Assembly: GCA_023251415.1 (NCBI GenBank) | Contig: JAHEYX010000095.1 | Span: forward strand, 1-9,593 | DNA length: 9,593 nt | Origin: Chitinophagales bacterium | GTDB lineage: Bacteria > Bacteroidota > Bacteroidia > Chitinophagales > CAIODY01 | Direction: 5' to 3' | Part shown: piece after piece, positions 1-9,427 of the stretch | How the letters are laid out: each line of letters opens with the position of its first letter | How positions within the stretch are numbered: position 1 is the stretch's first letter | Made by a program: the position numbers and the translations under genes | Notes under the pieces: generated by a model | The model's input: only the letters and a program-made list of their open reading frames with translations | What the model was told of the DNA's origin: nothing | The model's database searches: none

Positions 1-2
1 CA

Positions 3-3000
3 ACTTTAGGGATTCCTGATATTTTTGATTTACCTTATCCCACGCCTTGGACATCTACTTCCACTTCTGCTGCTCCCGGTGCATTGAATACTGCTAAATT
101 TTTACAGTTCGTTTCTTGGATGCAACTGAATGCACATATTGATACTGTTAAACCAGCTAAATCATCTCCTGGTTTGTTTAAAATTATTGATGATACAATT
201 CAGGCTACGGGTGCAGAAAAAGCACAATGGTTCAATTCAATCTCTTATACTTTACAATTGACAAATGCTGATTTGGAAGTATTGGTAGGTGTATCTTCAA
301 CGGATTATGTTACACCTTTTCTGACATTATCACCCCCACCTATAGCCGCGGGAAATATTTTGGATTTGGATTTTGCAATAACGGCTACACCACCGGCATA
401 TTTAAATCCCTCTACTTATTGGCGGGTTATGGATGCTGTGAATACTTCCGGGTCTCTGGAATGCGATATGCTTTCCTCGGTTCTGATAGCCAACAGCATT
501 ATTAATCCAACGGATCAGGCAGCGGTTGATATAGTAATAAATGTAGTAAAGGCAGGATACAGCAGTCAGGAATGGGTAGATATTTTAGGGCCGATTAATG
601 ACAGGCTTCGTTTGGGCCGTAAAAATGCCATGATTGATTATTTATTGGCTAATCCGGTTCATGGGTATACAGGTGTTTGGGAAACTGCTGATGATATTTA
701 TGAAACACTTCTTATTGATGTGCAAATAATGCCTTGCGTAATGACATCAAGGATTCGAGCAGCAATGAGTTCTGTTCAATTATTTATTGAGCGTTGTTTG
801 ATGAACCTAGAAAAGAATGGTAGTGATTCAATTTTATTAAATAGTGAATCAGCTCGTCAATGGAATCAATGGCGCAAATATTACCGAGTTTGGGAAGCAA
901 ATCGAAAAGTTTTCCTTTATCCTGAAAATTGGATCGAACCAGAGTTGAGGGATAATAAAACACCATTCTTTATTGACCTTGAGAAGTATTTGAAACAGAA
1001 TGAGATTACGCCTGAAAACATGGAAGAAGCGTATCTAAAATATATTGAACAATTGGAAACTGTATCTCATCTGGATATTGTAGGGACCTATGTTCAAAAA
1101 ACAGACAGTAACGAAGCCAACGATATAGTGCATGTTTGGGGGCGTACACGCCAGCAACCTCATTTATATTTTTATAGGTATAGAAAAGAGGGTGAATGGA
1201 ACCCTTGGGAAAAAATGGATGTACAGATAGATGGGGACACCTTTATTCCTGTATTATTCCGAGGAAGGCTACGTTTCTATTGGTTGATTTTTACGGATAT
1301 ACAATCTACTGACAAAAGTAGCCAGTCAGCCGTAAATATGCAATTGGAACTAGCATGGTCTGAGTTGAAAAATAAAAAATGGCAGCCAAAGCAAATTGGA
1401 AAGGATAAGATTCTTTTTGGTAATAATGATAAAGAACTTAATGCCATAACCCGCGCACACATTATTGCATATTGTTATAAGAACAATGATGGTGAACTGG
1501 AATTTTTAATTGAAGATCTATTCCCATATACAGGAACATACCCTAACGGTAGTTATAACTATAGTTTTGATTGGACTGGTTCAGTTGCTCCGAAACATAT
1601 TTATATGGGTAAGTTTATTGTTAAACATAATGGGATCATAAAATACCGTGAACCAGCTTTATCAGGAGCAGAAGTGGATGTTTATCCTTTTCCAAGCAGT
1701 ACATTAACTGCTGCCATTATACCAAATTCAGTTTATAGAAGAATTCCGGATTCCAGTTTCAAGCAACAAACATATTATTACAATTTTATTGATATTGAAA
1801 CAAACGGATACAAGCATAATGAGGATGAAAACAAATTCAAATTACTTAGCAAACTACCGCACTTTATTGGGCAAGTGAATAATAAGTTTGTATTTCAGAA
1901 AGCTATTTATGATGGCGTGAGTAATTTCGATACAGGAGTCTATTTCCATAAATTCTTCTATCAGGATTATCAAAACTCATTCTTCATTGAAAAGATTGCC
2001 GAGAAAGTTAGTTATACTTTTAATCAGAAACAAGATCCATTTAAAGGTTTATTGGTAAACCCAAACAAAGGTTTTGGTTTTACAGAGACTGTTTATTCTC
2101 CCCATTATTATATAAATAATTATTTCCGCTTTCATACTTTTTACCATTATAATGTCAATCAGTTTGGAGAACAATTATTTACAAAGGGTATAGACGGGCT
2201 GTTGAATCTTGATTTTGTAAGGAGTTTAAATGATTCGGGAAGTGAATCCATTCATTTTGAATCAATGTATGCTCCAACAAATAATATTGTTAAATACTGG
2301 CCTACAAAAGTATTAAATTCGGAAAATTATGCTTACCCAACAAGTAAAGTTGACTTTTCGTTAGGCGGAGCATTTTCAATATACAATTGGGAGTTATTTT
2401 TTCATATTCCAATGCTTATTGCTAATAAGCTGATGCAGGACCAAAAGTTCTATGAAGCGATGAAATGGTTCCAGTATGTATTCAACCCTACTACTACTGA
2501 TTCATTAGGAGGGTCGGAAAGGTTCTGGAGATTTCTACCATTTCATGAAGAGTCGCAAAGGGGTATTCCGACGTTACAAAAAATAATGGAAAGCCCTGAT
2601 TTGGATAAAGCAGTAAAACAGTGGGCGAACAATCCATTTAAACCTCATTTGGTTGCACGTGGACGTATTAGTGCTTATATGAAGAATGCGGTTATGAAAT
2701 ATTTGGATAACCTTATAGCTTGGGGTGATATGAAATTCCGCCAAAATACGATGGAAACCATAAACGAAGCAACCTTGCTTTATGTTACGGCTGCTAAAAT
2801 ATTAGGACGAGCTCCTGTAAAAATACCTTCACGTAACGAACCCACTCCTAAGTCATATTTGGAACTGAGTGCTGCAGGACTGAATGCTTTTTCAAATGCA
2901 ATCGTTGAAGTAGAAACAATTTTAAGTTCGACCCTGACTTCCAATTATTATGATGACTTTGCAAATACAGATTTAACAGAACCAGATCCTATAAATATTT

Positions 3001-5156
3001 ATTATTTCTGTTTACCTCCGAACACCAAGCTATTTACATATTGGGATACGATTGCAGATAGATTATTTAAAATACGTCATTGCCAGAATATTGATGGCGT
3101 AGAACAACAACTAGCACTATTCGACCCACCAATTGATCCAGCTATGTTAGTAAGGGCAGCAGCTTCGGGGATGTCGTTGAGTGATGCCATAAATGAAATG
3201 ATGTCACCTCTACCACATTATAAGTTCGCAATAATGCTTCAAAAGGCAACAGAGTTGACACAAGAGGTTAAATCATTTGGAGCCTCATTGTTATCAGCTA
3301 TTGAAAAAAGGGATTCAGAGCATTTGGCATTATTGCGTAATACGCAAGAGCAAACTATATTGAATGCTGTTTTAGAAGTAAAAACAGCTCAATTGGAAGA
3401 AGCTGCCAAGCAGATTGAAGTGTTGAATCTGCAAATGAATATGGTTTCAGCTCGTAAAACGCACTATGACAGCTTAATTTCGAATGGACTAATTGTATCT
3501 GAACAACTTCAATTGGCCAGTTTGGGATTGAGTATTCCGTTGAAATATTCACAGGGGCTTGTTTCGACACTTGGTGGAGTGCTTGGAGCTATTCCAAATT
3601 TTAATTTTGGTCCACATACACCTACAGCTGTAGAGGCAACTTTTTCATTTGGAGGATCAAATTTGGCAAGTATTGCTAATGCGGTTTCTACAGCAATTGG
3701 CACAGTAGCAACAATTAATGATATTGCTGGCTCTATGGCAGGCATAGTTGCCGGACATCAACGTCGTAAACAGGACTGGGAGTTGCAACAAAAACTGACA
3801 ACTCATGAGCTTACCCAAATTACCAAACAAATTGAAGCTGCACAAATCCGCAGAGCAATTGCTGAAAATGAATTAAGTAATCATAATTTACAGATTCAGA
3901 ACGCCCAGGAAATGGACAGAGCCATGCATGATAAATTCAGCAATGAAGAATTATATGATTGGATGGTAGGTGAAATTTCGGTGTCTTATTTTCAAATGTA
4001 TAAACTGGCATTTGACGTGGCTAAACGTGCTGAACGTTGCTATCGTTATGAGTTGGGAATTGATGATACCAATTTTATAAACTTTGGTTATTGGGATAGC
4101 CTCAAAAAAGGCTTATTGGCCGGTGAGGGCCTGATGTATGATATTAAGCGTATGGATGTTTCTTATCTGGACCAAAACAAACGTCAGCATGAAATTACCA
4201 AACATATATCTTTAGCTTCTTTTGATGCTGAAGCATTATTGAAATTAAGAAGTGGAGTAGGAACAGATTTGGAATTACCGGAATGGTTATTCGATATGGA
4301 TTATCCCGGTCATTATGAACGCCGTATCAAATCAATCAGTATTTCTATTCCTTGCATTGCCGGTCCTTATACTACTGTAAGTGCCAAGTTGACTTTACAA
4401 AACAGTAAGTATCGTAATCAACCTCTTGTGGTTATCAACACTACTTATTCAGATGCTCCTAATTATAAATTCCTTTTTGGTGGGGGTGAATCAATTGCTA
4501 CCAGCAGTGCCCAGAATGATAGTGGTATGTTTGAGCTGAATTTCCGGGACGAACGTTTCCTGCCTTTTGAAGGGCAAGGGGTAATCAGCAACTGGCGTTT
4601 GGATTTACCTGCAGCCATTGCACAATTTGATTATAATACCATTTCTGATGTTATTATTCATGTTAAATATACTGCTAAATACAATGCTGGGCTGGAAGCA
4701 GATGCCAAAAATTACCTGAATGACATTTTGGATGGAACAACCATTAACCCTGAAGTTCTCCCAAGAATTTTCAGCCTTAAACATGAGTTTGCAAGTGAAT
4801 GGTTTGCTTATGTAAATGATGTTGTCAATGGAGTGACAAGCCCTGAAATGTCATTTAATTTGAATCATAAACAATTTCCGTTTTACTGTAATAACAAAAC
4901 GATTTCAATAAGCAATATAGTTGGATGTGTAATTAGCAAAGCTACTTCGGTTCCAACAATAGATATTGTTGAAATTGATGGCAACAATAATAGCGGAACT
5001 CCAGTTGGACTAAGTTTAACACCAGGCTCATTTGGAACAATGCTGCCATTTGGAATTGCAATGGGAGATAATAAGGAAGTAAAAATAAATTTGGCTTCGG
5101 GATTAATAACTGATATTGACGATATTATCTTCATTCCAATTTATAAACTCATCTAA
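3..5156 (+). CDS. TcA-type toxin complex subunit (Tc translocation channel), 5' end outside window
   Basis: This is the C-terminal two thirds of a TcA-like protein, the pentameric subunit that binds target cells and forms the injection channel. The frame is open from position 3. The TTG at 84 is an internal Leu codon, not a start, because 27 sense codons precede it and about 700-800 family residues are missing. Residues are numbered from that TTG. A neuraminidase-like region spans about 150-340, with blocks ADDIYETLLIDVQ (202 on) and VWEANRKVFLYPENWIEPEL (269 on). A variable receptor-binding-type region follows to about 660. Conserved TcA blocks come next: GGAFSIYNWELFFH (near 760), MKYLDNLIAWGD (871 on) and RLFKIRHCQNIDGV (near 990). 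Channel helices span about 1046-1136 and 1225-1310. Between them, 1155-1224 is Ala/Gly/Ser-rich and nearly uncharged, as expected for the membrane-entering tip. The TcB-binding domain ends near 1536 (LPFEGQGVISNWRLDLP, SDVIIHVKYT). A tail of about 154 residues (1537-1690) exceeds the usual C-terminus. Whether the upstream part is the same polypeptide or a separate TcaA-like gene cannot be seen. Confidence 0.93.
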   Translation, partial: TLGIPDIFDLPYPTPWTSTSTSAAPGALNTAKFLQFVSWMQLNAHIDTVKPAKSSPGLFKIIDDTIQATGAEKAQWFNSISYTLQLTNADLEVLVGVSSTDYVTPFLTLSPPPIAAGNILDLDFAITATPPAYLNPSTYWRVMDAVNTSGSLECDMLSSVLIANSIINPTDQAAVDIVINVVKAGYSSQEWVDILGPINDRLRLGRKNAMIDYLLANPVHGYTGVWETADDIYETLLIDVQIMPCVMTSRIRAAMSSVQLFIERCLMNLEKNGSDSILLNSESARQWNQWRKYYRVWEANRKVFLYPENWIEPELRDNKTPFFIDLEKYLKQNEITPENMEEAYLKYIEQLETVSHLDIVGTYVQKTDSNEANDIVHVWGRTRQQPHLYFYRYRKEGEWNPWEKMDVQIDGDTFIPVLFRGRLRFYWLIFTDIQSTDKSSQSAVNMQLELAWSELKNKKWQPKQIGKDKILFGNNDKELNAITRAHIIAYCYKNNDGELEFLIEDLFPYTGTYPNGSYNYSFDWTGSVAPKHIYMGKFIVKHNGIIKYREPALSGAEVDVYPFPSSTLTAAIIPNSVYRRIPDSSFKQQTYYYNFIDIETNGYKHNEDENKFKLLSKLPHFIGQVNNKFVFQKAIYDGVSNFDTGVYFHKFFYQDYQNSFFIEKIAEKVSYTFNQKQDPFKGLLVNPNKGFGFTETVYSPHYYINNYFRFHTFYHYNVNQFGEQLFTKGIDGLLNLDFVRSLNDSGSESIHFESMYAPTNNIVKYWPTKVLNSENYAYPTSKVDFSLGGAFSIYNWELFFHIPMLIANKLMQDQKFYEAMKWFQYVFNPTTTDSLGGSERFWRFLPFHEESQRGIPTLQKIMESPDLDKAVKQWANNPFKPHLVARGRISAYMKNAVMKYLDNLIAWGDMKFRQNTMETINEATLLYVTAAKILGRAPVKIPSRNEPTPKSYLELSAAGLNAFSNAIVEVETILSSTLTSNYYDDFANTDLTEPDPINIYYFCLPPNTKLFTYWDTIADRLFKIRHCQNIDGVEQQLALFDPPIDPAMLVRAAASGMSLSDAINEMMSPLPHYKFAIMLQKATELTQEVKSFGASLLSAIEKRDSEHLALLRNTQEQTILNAVLEVKTAQLEEAAKQIEVLNLQMNMVSARKTHYDSLISNGLIVSEQLQLASLGLSIPLKYSQGLVSTLGGVLGAIPNFNFGPHTPTAVEATFSFGGSNLASIANAVSTAIGTVATINDIAGSMAGIVAGHQRRKQDWELQQKLTTHELTQITKQIEAAQIRRAIAENELSNHNLQIQNAQEMDRAMHDKFSNEELYDWMVGEISVSYFQMYKLAFDVAKRAERCYRYELGIDDTNFINFGYWDSLKKGLLAGEGLMYDIKRMDVSYLDQNKRQHEITKHISLASFDAEALLKLRSGVGTDLELPEWLFDMDYPGHYERRIKSISISIPCIAGPYTTVSAKLTLQNSKYRNQPLVVINTTYSDAPNYKFLFGGGESIATSSAQNDSGMFELNFRDERFLPFEGQGVISNWRLDLPAAIAQFDYNTISDVIIHVKYTAKYNAGLEADAKNYLNDILDGTTINPEVLPRIFSLKHEFASEWFAYVNDVVNGVTSPEMSFNLNHKQFPFYCNNKTISISNIVGCVISKATSVPTIDIVEIDGNNNSGTPVGLSLTPGSFGTMLPFGIAMGDNKEVKINLASGLITDIDDIIFIPIYKLI

Positions 5157-5242
5157 ACGACAAATTTAGTTTGGTATAACTGAAAACTTCACAAAACTTT
5201 ACTTTTTAAGTCACGTCTGTTTTCTTTTCAATGAAATAACTT
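5157..5242 (+). other. TcA-TcB intergenic spacer
   Basis: This 86-base A/T-rich gap separates two genes on the same strand, which fits co-transcription as a tcA-tcB operon. I see no convincing hairpin terminator and no purine-rich Shine-Dalgarno sequence before the ATG at 5243. A two-codon reading frame, ATG AAA TAA (5231-5239), sits just upstream in the same frame as TcB. Its TAA fixes the ATG at 5243 as the earliest possible ATG start. TTAGTTTG at 5166-5173 resembles the Bacteroidota -7 element TAnnTTTG with one mismatch, but no partner -33 element is clear, so I do not call a promoter. Confidence 0.5.
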
Positions 5243-8200
5243 ATGTCCGATTCTCCAAATAAAGGCAAACCGCAAGACCCGAATCAGCAACAGGGAAAAA
5301 GTGCTTATCCGCTGGATGGGTATAGTGTGCAGCCCAAAAGCGATGCGAGTGGTGGTGACAACGATAAAAATCCATATTACCAATCCGCTGCCCCTACCAT
5401 ACAAATGCCCAAAGGTGGTGGAGCTTTAAAAGGCATTGATGAAAAGTTTACTGTTAATGCAATTAATGGTACTGCTGCAATGCAAGTTGGCTTACCATTA
5501 AGTCCTAGTAGAGGCGGTTTTACACCTAATTTATCTTTAAGTTATAACAGTGGTAGTGGTAATACGGAGTTTGGTTTAGGTTGGAGTCTAAGTTTACCTT
5601 CCATCCAACGTAAAACTGATAAGATGTTGCCGTTATATGATGATGCGAATGAAAGCGATGTATTTCTTTTGGCTGGGGCAGAAGATTTATTGCCGATGTT
5701 AGATATAAGTAATGTGGTGATTGAACATGATTACCCAACAGGTTCACCGGAATATAGAATAAAACAATATCGCCCTAGAATTGAAGGGTTATTTGCACGT
5801 ATAGAATATATAAAAAAACTCGGCACTACTGATACCTGGTGGAGAGTAACCACCAAAGATAATATCACTACTTATTATGGATTAACAGCACAAGGCAGAA
5901 TAGCCAATCCTGAATCTCCCCGCCAAATATTTAAATGGTTGCCTGAATTGGTGATAGATAATAAAGGGAATGTGCAAGTTTACAATTACATACAAGAGGA
6001 TTTAGTAAATGTACCAGCTGTAATTCATGAAAGTAAACGTTTGGCAGGCGATTCCCCGTTTACCAATACTTATCTTAAATCTGTTTGGTATTGCAATCAA
6101 ACACCATCTTATATTTTTCCGCTCACTATTGATAATACTCATCCACCAACAGACCCTAATGATGATTCTGATGCAGTATATATAGAAGCTATATTTGAAC
6201 CTTTATTACCATCTGATCCAGACGATTTTCTTATGATAGCAGTATTGGATTATGGTGATCATGATTCTGATTTTCCATTTGTTCTTCCTATTTCCAATTC
6301 ATGGCAATGTAGAAAAGATCCCTTTTCTGACTTTCATGCAGGTTTTGAAATTCGCACCTATCGAAAATGCCGAAGAATACTAATGTTTCATGATTTTACT
6401 GAACTGGACTCCAACAGCACTGGAGCTCATGTATTAGTTCGTTCATTGGACATCTCATATCAAAACGATACAAATACTGCTGATAATTATGTTGAAGTTG
6501 ATTTCATTACTTCTTTTATGCAAAAAGGATATACACAAACATCTTCATCATTGTATTATTCTGAAAGTTTACCACCATTGACCTTAAGTTATTTTCCTTT
6601 GAATTGGAATAATAATATACAAACAGTTTCTTCAGAAAACTCTGTTCATGCGCCACAGGGATTAACTGGTAATTATCAATGGATAGATTTCTGGGGAGAA
6701 GGTTTACCAGGCATTCTTTCTGAACAAGGGGATAGTTGGTGGTATAAATCCAATTTGGGTAATGGTACCTTTAGCCCTGCGGAAGTAATAGCGCCAAAAC
6801 CCTCTTTCACTGGACTAGGTGGAGGTGGCCTGCAATGGCAGGATTTAGATGCTGATGGCAGAAGACAAGTGGTAAGCCAGATGCCTAAAGGTTTTTTTGA
6901 ATTAGATGACGATCAGGAATGGCAGCCTTTTACTGCTTTTAAAAATGAATTAAATCTTGATTTCAATAGTCCATATAATAAAATGCTTGACCTTAATGGA
7001 GATGGTAAGGCCGATGTTTTAGTTACTGAAGATCGCGTTTGGACATGGTATAAAAATGAGGGCAAAGAAGGCTACGAAATGGGAGGGGCTTTCTCACCTG
7101 GTTGGGACGAAGAAAAAGGCCCGCGCTTAATTTTAAATGACGAAGTGCAGCGAATTTTTTTAGCAGACATGAATGGGGATGGCATGACTGATTTGGTCCG
7201 TATAACAAATGGTGAGGTATGTTACTGGCCAAATAAAGGTTATGGGCAGTTTGGAGCTAAAGTTACAATGAGCAACTCTCCTGTATTTGCTAATGGATCC
7301 GATTTTAATCCCATTTACCTTCAACTCTCTGATATAACTGGTACTGGTGCTGCCGATATTATTTACCTCGGCGATAATGAATGTACGGTTTATATCAATC
7401 TGGCAGGAAATGCTTGGAGTGGTGGCACTTTCATTAATCCATTACCTGCTATTAATCCTTATAGTAAGTTAGCGGTGATGGACTTTCTCGGAAATGGTAC
7501 TGGTTGTTTAGTTTGGAGTAGCCCTTTACCTCAACACAGCCGTCAACCTATGCAGTATATTGATTTAATGGGAGGTAACAAACCATACTTAATGTATAGC
7601 TACAGCAATAATCTGGGTAAAACTATCGAAGTTCAATATCGCAGTAGCACACAATATTATTTAGATGATAAAAAGAACGGCACTCCTTGGGCAACACGTT
7701 TACCTTTTCCGGTGCAGTGTATCAAAAAAATAATTACGTCTGATTCGGTAAGTCAAACAACTTACACCCAAACCTACGATTATCATCATGGGTATTACGA
7801 CCATGAAGAACGAGAGTTCCGTGGCTTTGGTAGAGTTGATACCTATGATTTAGATAAAGCCGCTATTGACAACAATACCTCTAATGATCTGAATCAGGCA
7901 ATGGTATTCACAAAAAGCTGGTATCATACAGGGGCATGGATGAGAGAAAGCACCCTAATTAAACAATTTGAAAAGGAATACTACCAACAAAGCAGTTGGT
8001 GGGATACACCACCACATATTACTATTGTTGGTGTTGGGCTTACTCCTGTCGAAAAACGGCAAGCTTATAGGGCTTTAAAGGGATTGCCTCTCAGACAAGA
8101 GGTATATGCCTTAGATGGAAATACCATCCCTTATTCAGTTTCCTCGTTTGCTTATGAAACCCAAATGGTTCAGCCACAGAATAACAACCGCTTTGCTTCT

Positions 8201-9427
8201 TTTTTTACACACCAGCAGCAGTCAGTTGCATGGACTACAGAAAGAAACGCAACGGATGCCCGTGTTATGCAACAGTTTACACTTGAAATAGATGACTATG
8301 GTAATGTACTACAAAGCGCAGAGGTGGCCTATCCACGAACAAATATTCCAACAACATTACCTTTGGAAGTGCAAGACGCACAAACTAAATTATTTGTAAC
8401 CTATAATCAGAATATTTTTACAAATGATATTAATACTATACAGCACTATCATTTACGATTGGCCTACGAACAAAAAGGTTATGAATTGCATGGAATAACA
8501 GCTCCTTCTATTTCTTTTCTTACAATTGAAGATATTTTATCTTACGTTGCAGCTGCTTCATTTATAGATTATTCAGACACTCCTTCGGGTACCGGAACCC
8601 CTGAACTACGTTTGTTGTCAAACAGTAAAGTACTGTTTTTACCGAATGATTTAAGTACCCCTTTACCTTTTGGTTCTTTAGAGTTTTTGGCTATTCCTTA
8701 TCAGCAATATACATTGGCATTTACTCAAAACACAATTAATGCCAATTATAATACTGGTGCAACACGCGTTACTTCAGTTGAATTATCAGAAGCAAAATAT
8801 ATTCAACTTCCTAGCGATATAAATAATTGGTGGATACAAAGTGGCACCATTCAATTTAGTTCATTTCCTCATATGGATTTTTATAGCCCAATAAGTTTTA
8901 CTGATCCATGGGCGAATGTAACAACAGTAACATATTGGAGTTCATATTTTTTAATACCCCAATCAACTACTGATTCTATTGGAAACATACACACTGTTGA
9001 TACTTATGATTGGCGGCATTTTGCCCCTACTCAGGTAACGGATGCAAATAATAATGTGAGTCGTATGGTTTACAATTGTTTGGGCATGCCCGTTGCAATG
9101 GCAGTATTAGGTAAAAACACGGCAGGTATTAGTGATGCAGATGATTTAATAGGACTTGACCCTGATGCCGATCATTCAATTCAGGAAAGTTTTTGGGGGT
9201 ATGTTAGTACAAATGATAATAATATTTTAACGGAGGCTGCTACTCTATTGAATCATGCAACTTGGCGCTGTGTATGTGATCATAGTTCGGCTCCTGTAAA
9301 AGTAGCCATGATAGCACGTGAAGAACATTATATTGATAACCCAAGTAGTAATCTGCTTCTCCGCATTACCTATACCGATGGGTTCGGGAGAGTAGCTATG
9401 CACAAAGTATTAGCTGAAACCATTTAA
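5243..9427 (+). CDS. TcB-type toxin complex subunit (SpvB / FG-GAP / TcdB-mid domains), ends at in-frame TAA
   Basis: This is a TcB-like cocoon subunit that docks on TcA and, with TcC, encloses the toxic payload. The ATG at 5243 follows an in-frame TAA at 5237-5239, so the start is secure. Residues 1-55 are hydrophilic and rich in Pro, Gln, Asn and Asp, with no signal peptide. The SpvB-like domain covers about 57-410, with GIDEKF, LSLSYNSGSGNTEFGLGWSL, a DPDDF / DYGDHD stretch and FEIRTYRKCRRILMFHDF (near 367). Six FG-GAP/VCBS-like motifs run from 480 to 752. The midN-type region spans about 780-870 (GTPWATRLPFPV, YDYHHGYYDHEEREFRGFG). The midC-type region spans about 888-1035 (KSWYHTGAW, AYRALKGLPLRQEVYALDG, LEIDDYGNVLQSAEVAYPR). 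Rhs-like strands follow near 1255-1290 and 1374-1393 (RITYTDGFGR). The 1394 residues stop just short of the family's final conserved block, which lies in frame after the TAA. The gene is therefore prematurely ended or split. Its function is clear from several family blocks, but its integrity is not. Confidence 0.92.
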   Translation: MSDSPNKGKPQDPNQQQGKSAYPLDGYSVQPKSDASGGDNDKNPYYQSAAPTIQMPKGGGALKGIDEKFTVNAINGTAAMQVGLPLSPSRGGFTPNLSLSYNSGSGNTEFGLGWSLSLPSIQRKTDKMLPLYDDANESDVFLLAGAEDLLPMLDISNVVIEHDYPTGSPEYRIKQYRPRIEGLFARIEYIKKLGTTDTWWRVTTKDNITTYYGLTAQGRIANPESPRQIFKWLPELVIDNKGNVQVYNYIQEDLVNVPAVIHESKRLAGDSPFTNTYLKSVWYCNQTPSYIFPLTIDNTHPPTDPNDDSDAVYIEAIFEPLLPSDPDDFLMIAVLDYGDHDSDFPFVLPISNSWQCRKDPFSDFHAGFEIRTYRKCRRILMFHDFTELDSNSTGAHVLVRSLDISYQNDTNTADNYVEVDFITSFMQKGYTQTSSSLYYSESLPPLTLSYFPLNWNNNIQTVSSENSVHAPQGLTGNYQWIDFWGEGLPGILSEQGDSWWYKSNLGNGTFSPAEVIAPKPSFTGLGGGGLQWQDLDADGRRQVVSQMPKGFFELDDDQEWQPFTAFKNELNLDFNSPYNKMLDLNGDGKADVLVTEDRVWTWYKNEGKEGYEMGGAFSPGWDEEKGPRLILNDEVQRIFLADMNGDGMTDLVRITNGEVCYWPNKGYGQFGAKVTMSNSPVFANGSDFNPIYLQLSDITGTGAADIIYLGDNECTVYINLAGNAWSGGTFINPLPAINPYSKLAVMDFLGNGTGCLVWSSPLPQHSRQPMQYIDLMGGNKPYLMYSYSNNLGKTIEVQYRSSTQYYLDDKKNGTPWATRLPFPVQCIKKIITSDSVSQTTYTQTYDYHHGYYDHEEREFRGFGRVDTYDLDKAAIDNNTSNDLNQAMVFTKSWYHTGAWMRESTLIKQFEKEYYQQSSWWDTPPHITIVGVGLTPVEKRQAYRALKGLPLRQEVYALDGNTIPYSVSSFAYETQMVQPQNNNRFASFFTHQQQSVAWTTERNATDARVMQQFTLEIDDYGNVLQSAEVAYPRTNIPTTLPLEVQDAQTKLFVTYNQNIFTNDINTIQHYHLRLAYEQKGYELHGITAPSISFLTIEDILSYVAAASFIDYSDTPSGTGTPELRLLSNSKVLFLPNDLSTPLPFGSLEFLAIPYQQYTLAFTQNTINANYNTGATRVTSVELSEAKYIQLPSDINNWWIQSGTIQFSSFPHMDFYSPISFTDPWANVTTVTYWSSYFLIPQSTTDSIGNIHTVDTYDWRHFAPTQVTDANNNVSRMVYNCLGMPVAMAVLGKNTAGISDADDLIGLDPDADHSIQESFWGYVSTNDNNILTEAATLLNHATWRCVCDHSSAPVKVAMIAREEHYIDNPSSNLLLRITYTDGFGRVAMHKVLAETI
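6680..7501 (+). repeat. Six FG-GAP/VCBS-like repeats encoding the TcB beta-propeller
   Basis: Inside the TcB gene, six related motifs of the form hydrophobic-D-x-x-G/D-x-G recur. Their first Asp residues are at 482 (DFWGEG), 534 (DLDADG), 583 (DLNGDGKAD), 642 (DMNGDGMTD), 697 (DITGTGAAD) and 747 (DFLGNG). The spacings are 52, 49, 59, 55 and 50 residues. Six blades match the six-bladed propeller known from TcB structures, which forms the gate at the TcA-TcB junction. Only the third and fourth copies keep the full DxNGDGxxD calcium-loop-like pattern; the others are degenerate. The repeats are diverged at the DNA level, so this is a protein repeat rather than a recent tandem duplication. Confidence 0.75.

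Noticed and set aside
84..86. TTG as start codon of the TcA gene
   Set aside because: The frame is open from position 3 with 27 sense codons before the TTG, and the protein lacks the N-terminal part of TcA. The gene simply enters from the left edge.
531..1103. Sialidase activity from the neuraminidase-like region
   Set aside because: The name is a structural family label. I saw no Asp-box motif (SxDxGxTW) or catalytic set, and this region in TcA proteins is not shown here to be an active enzyme.
3355..3845. Several short minus-strand open frames inside TcA and TcB
   Set aside because: They lie opposite strongly conserved coding sequence, overlap one another, and show no recognisable domain or start signal.
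5157..5242. Promoter or terminator between the two genes
   Set aside because: There is one imperfect -7-like octamer without a partner element, and only a four-base stem around 5200. Neither is enough to call.
5411..6470. SpvB-type ADP-ribosyltransferase toxin
   Set aside because: Only the N-terminal SpvB-like domain shared by all TcB proteins is present. The actin-modifying domain of SpvB is C-terminal and is not found in this window.
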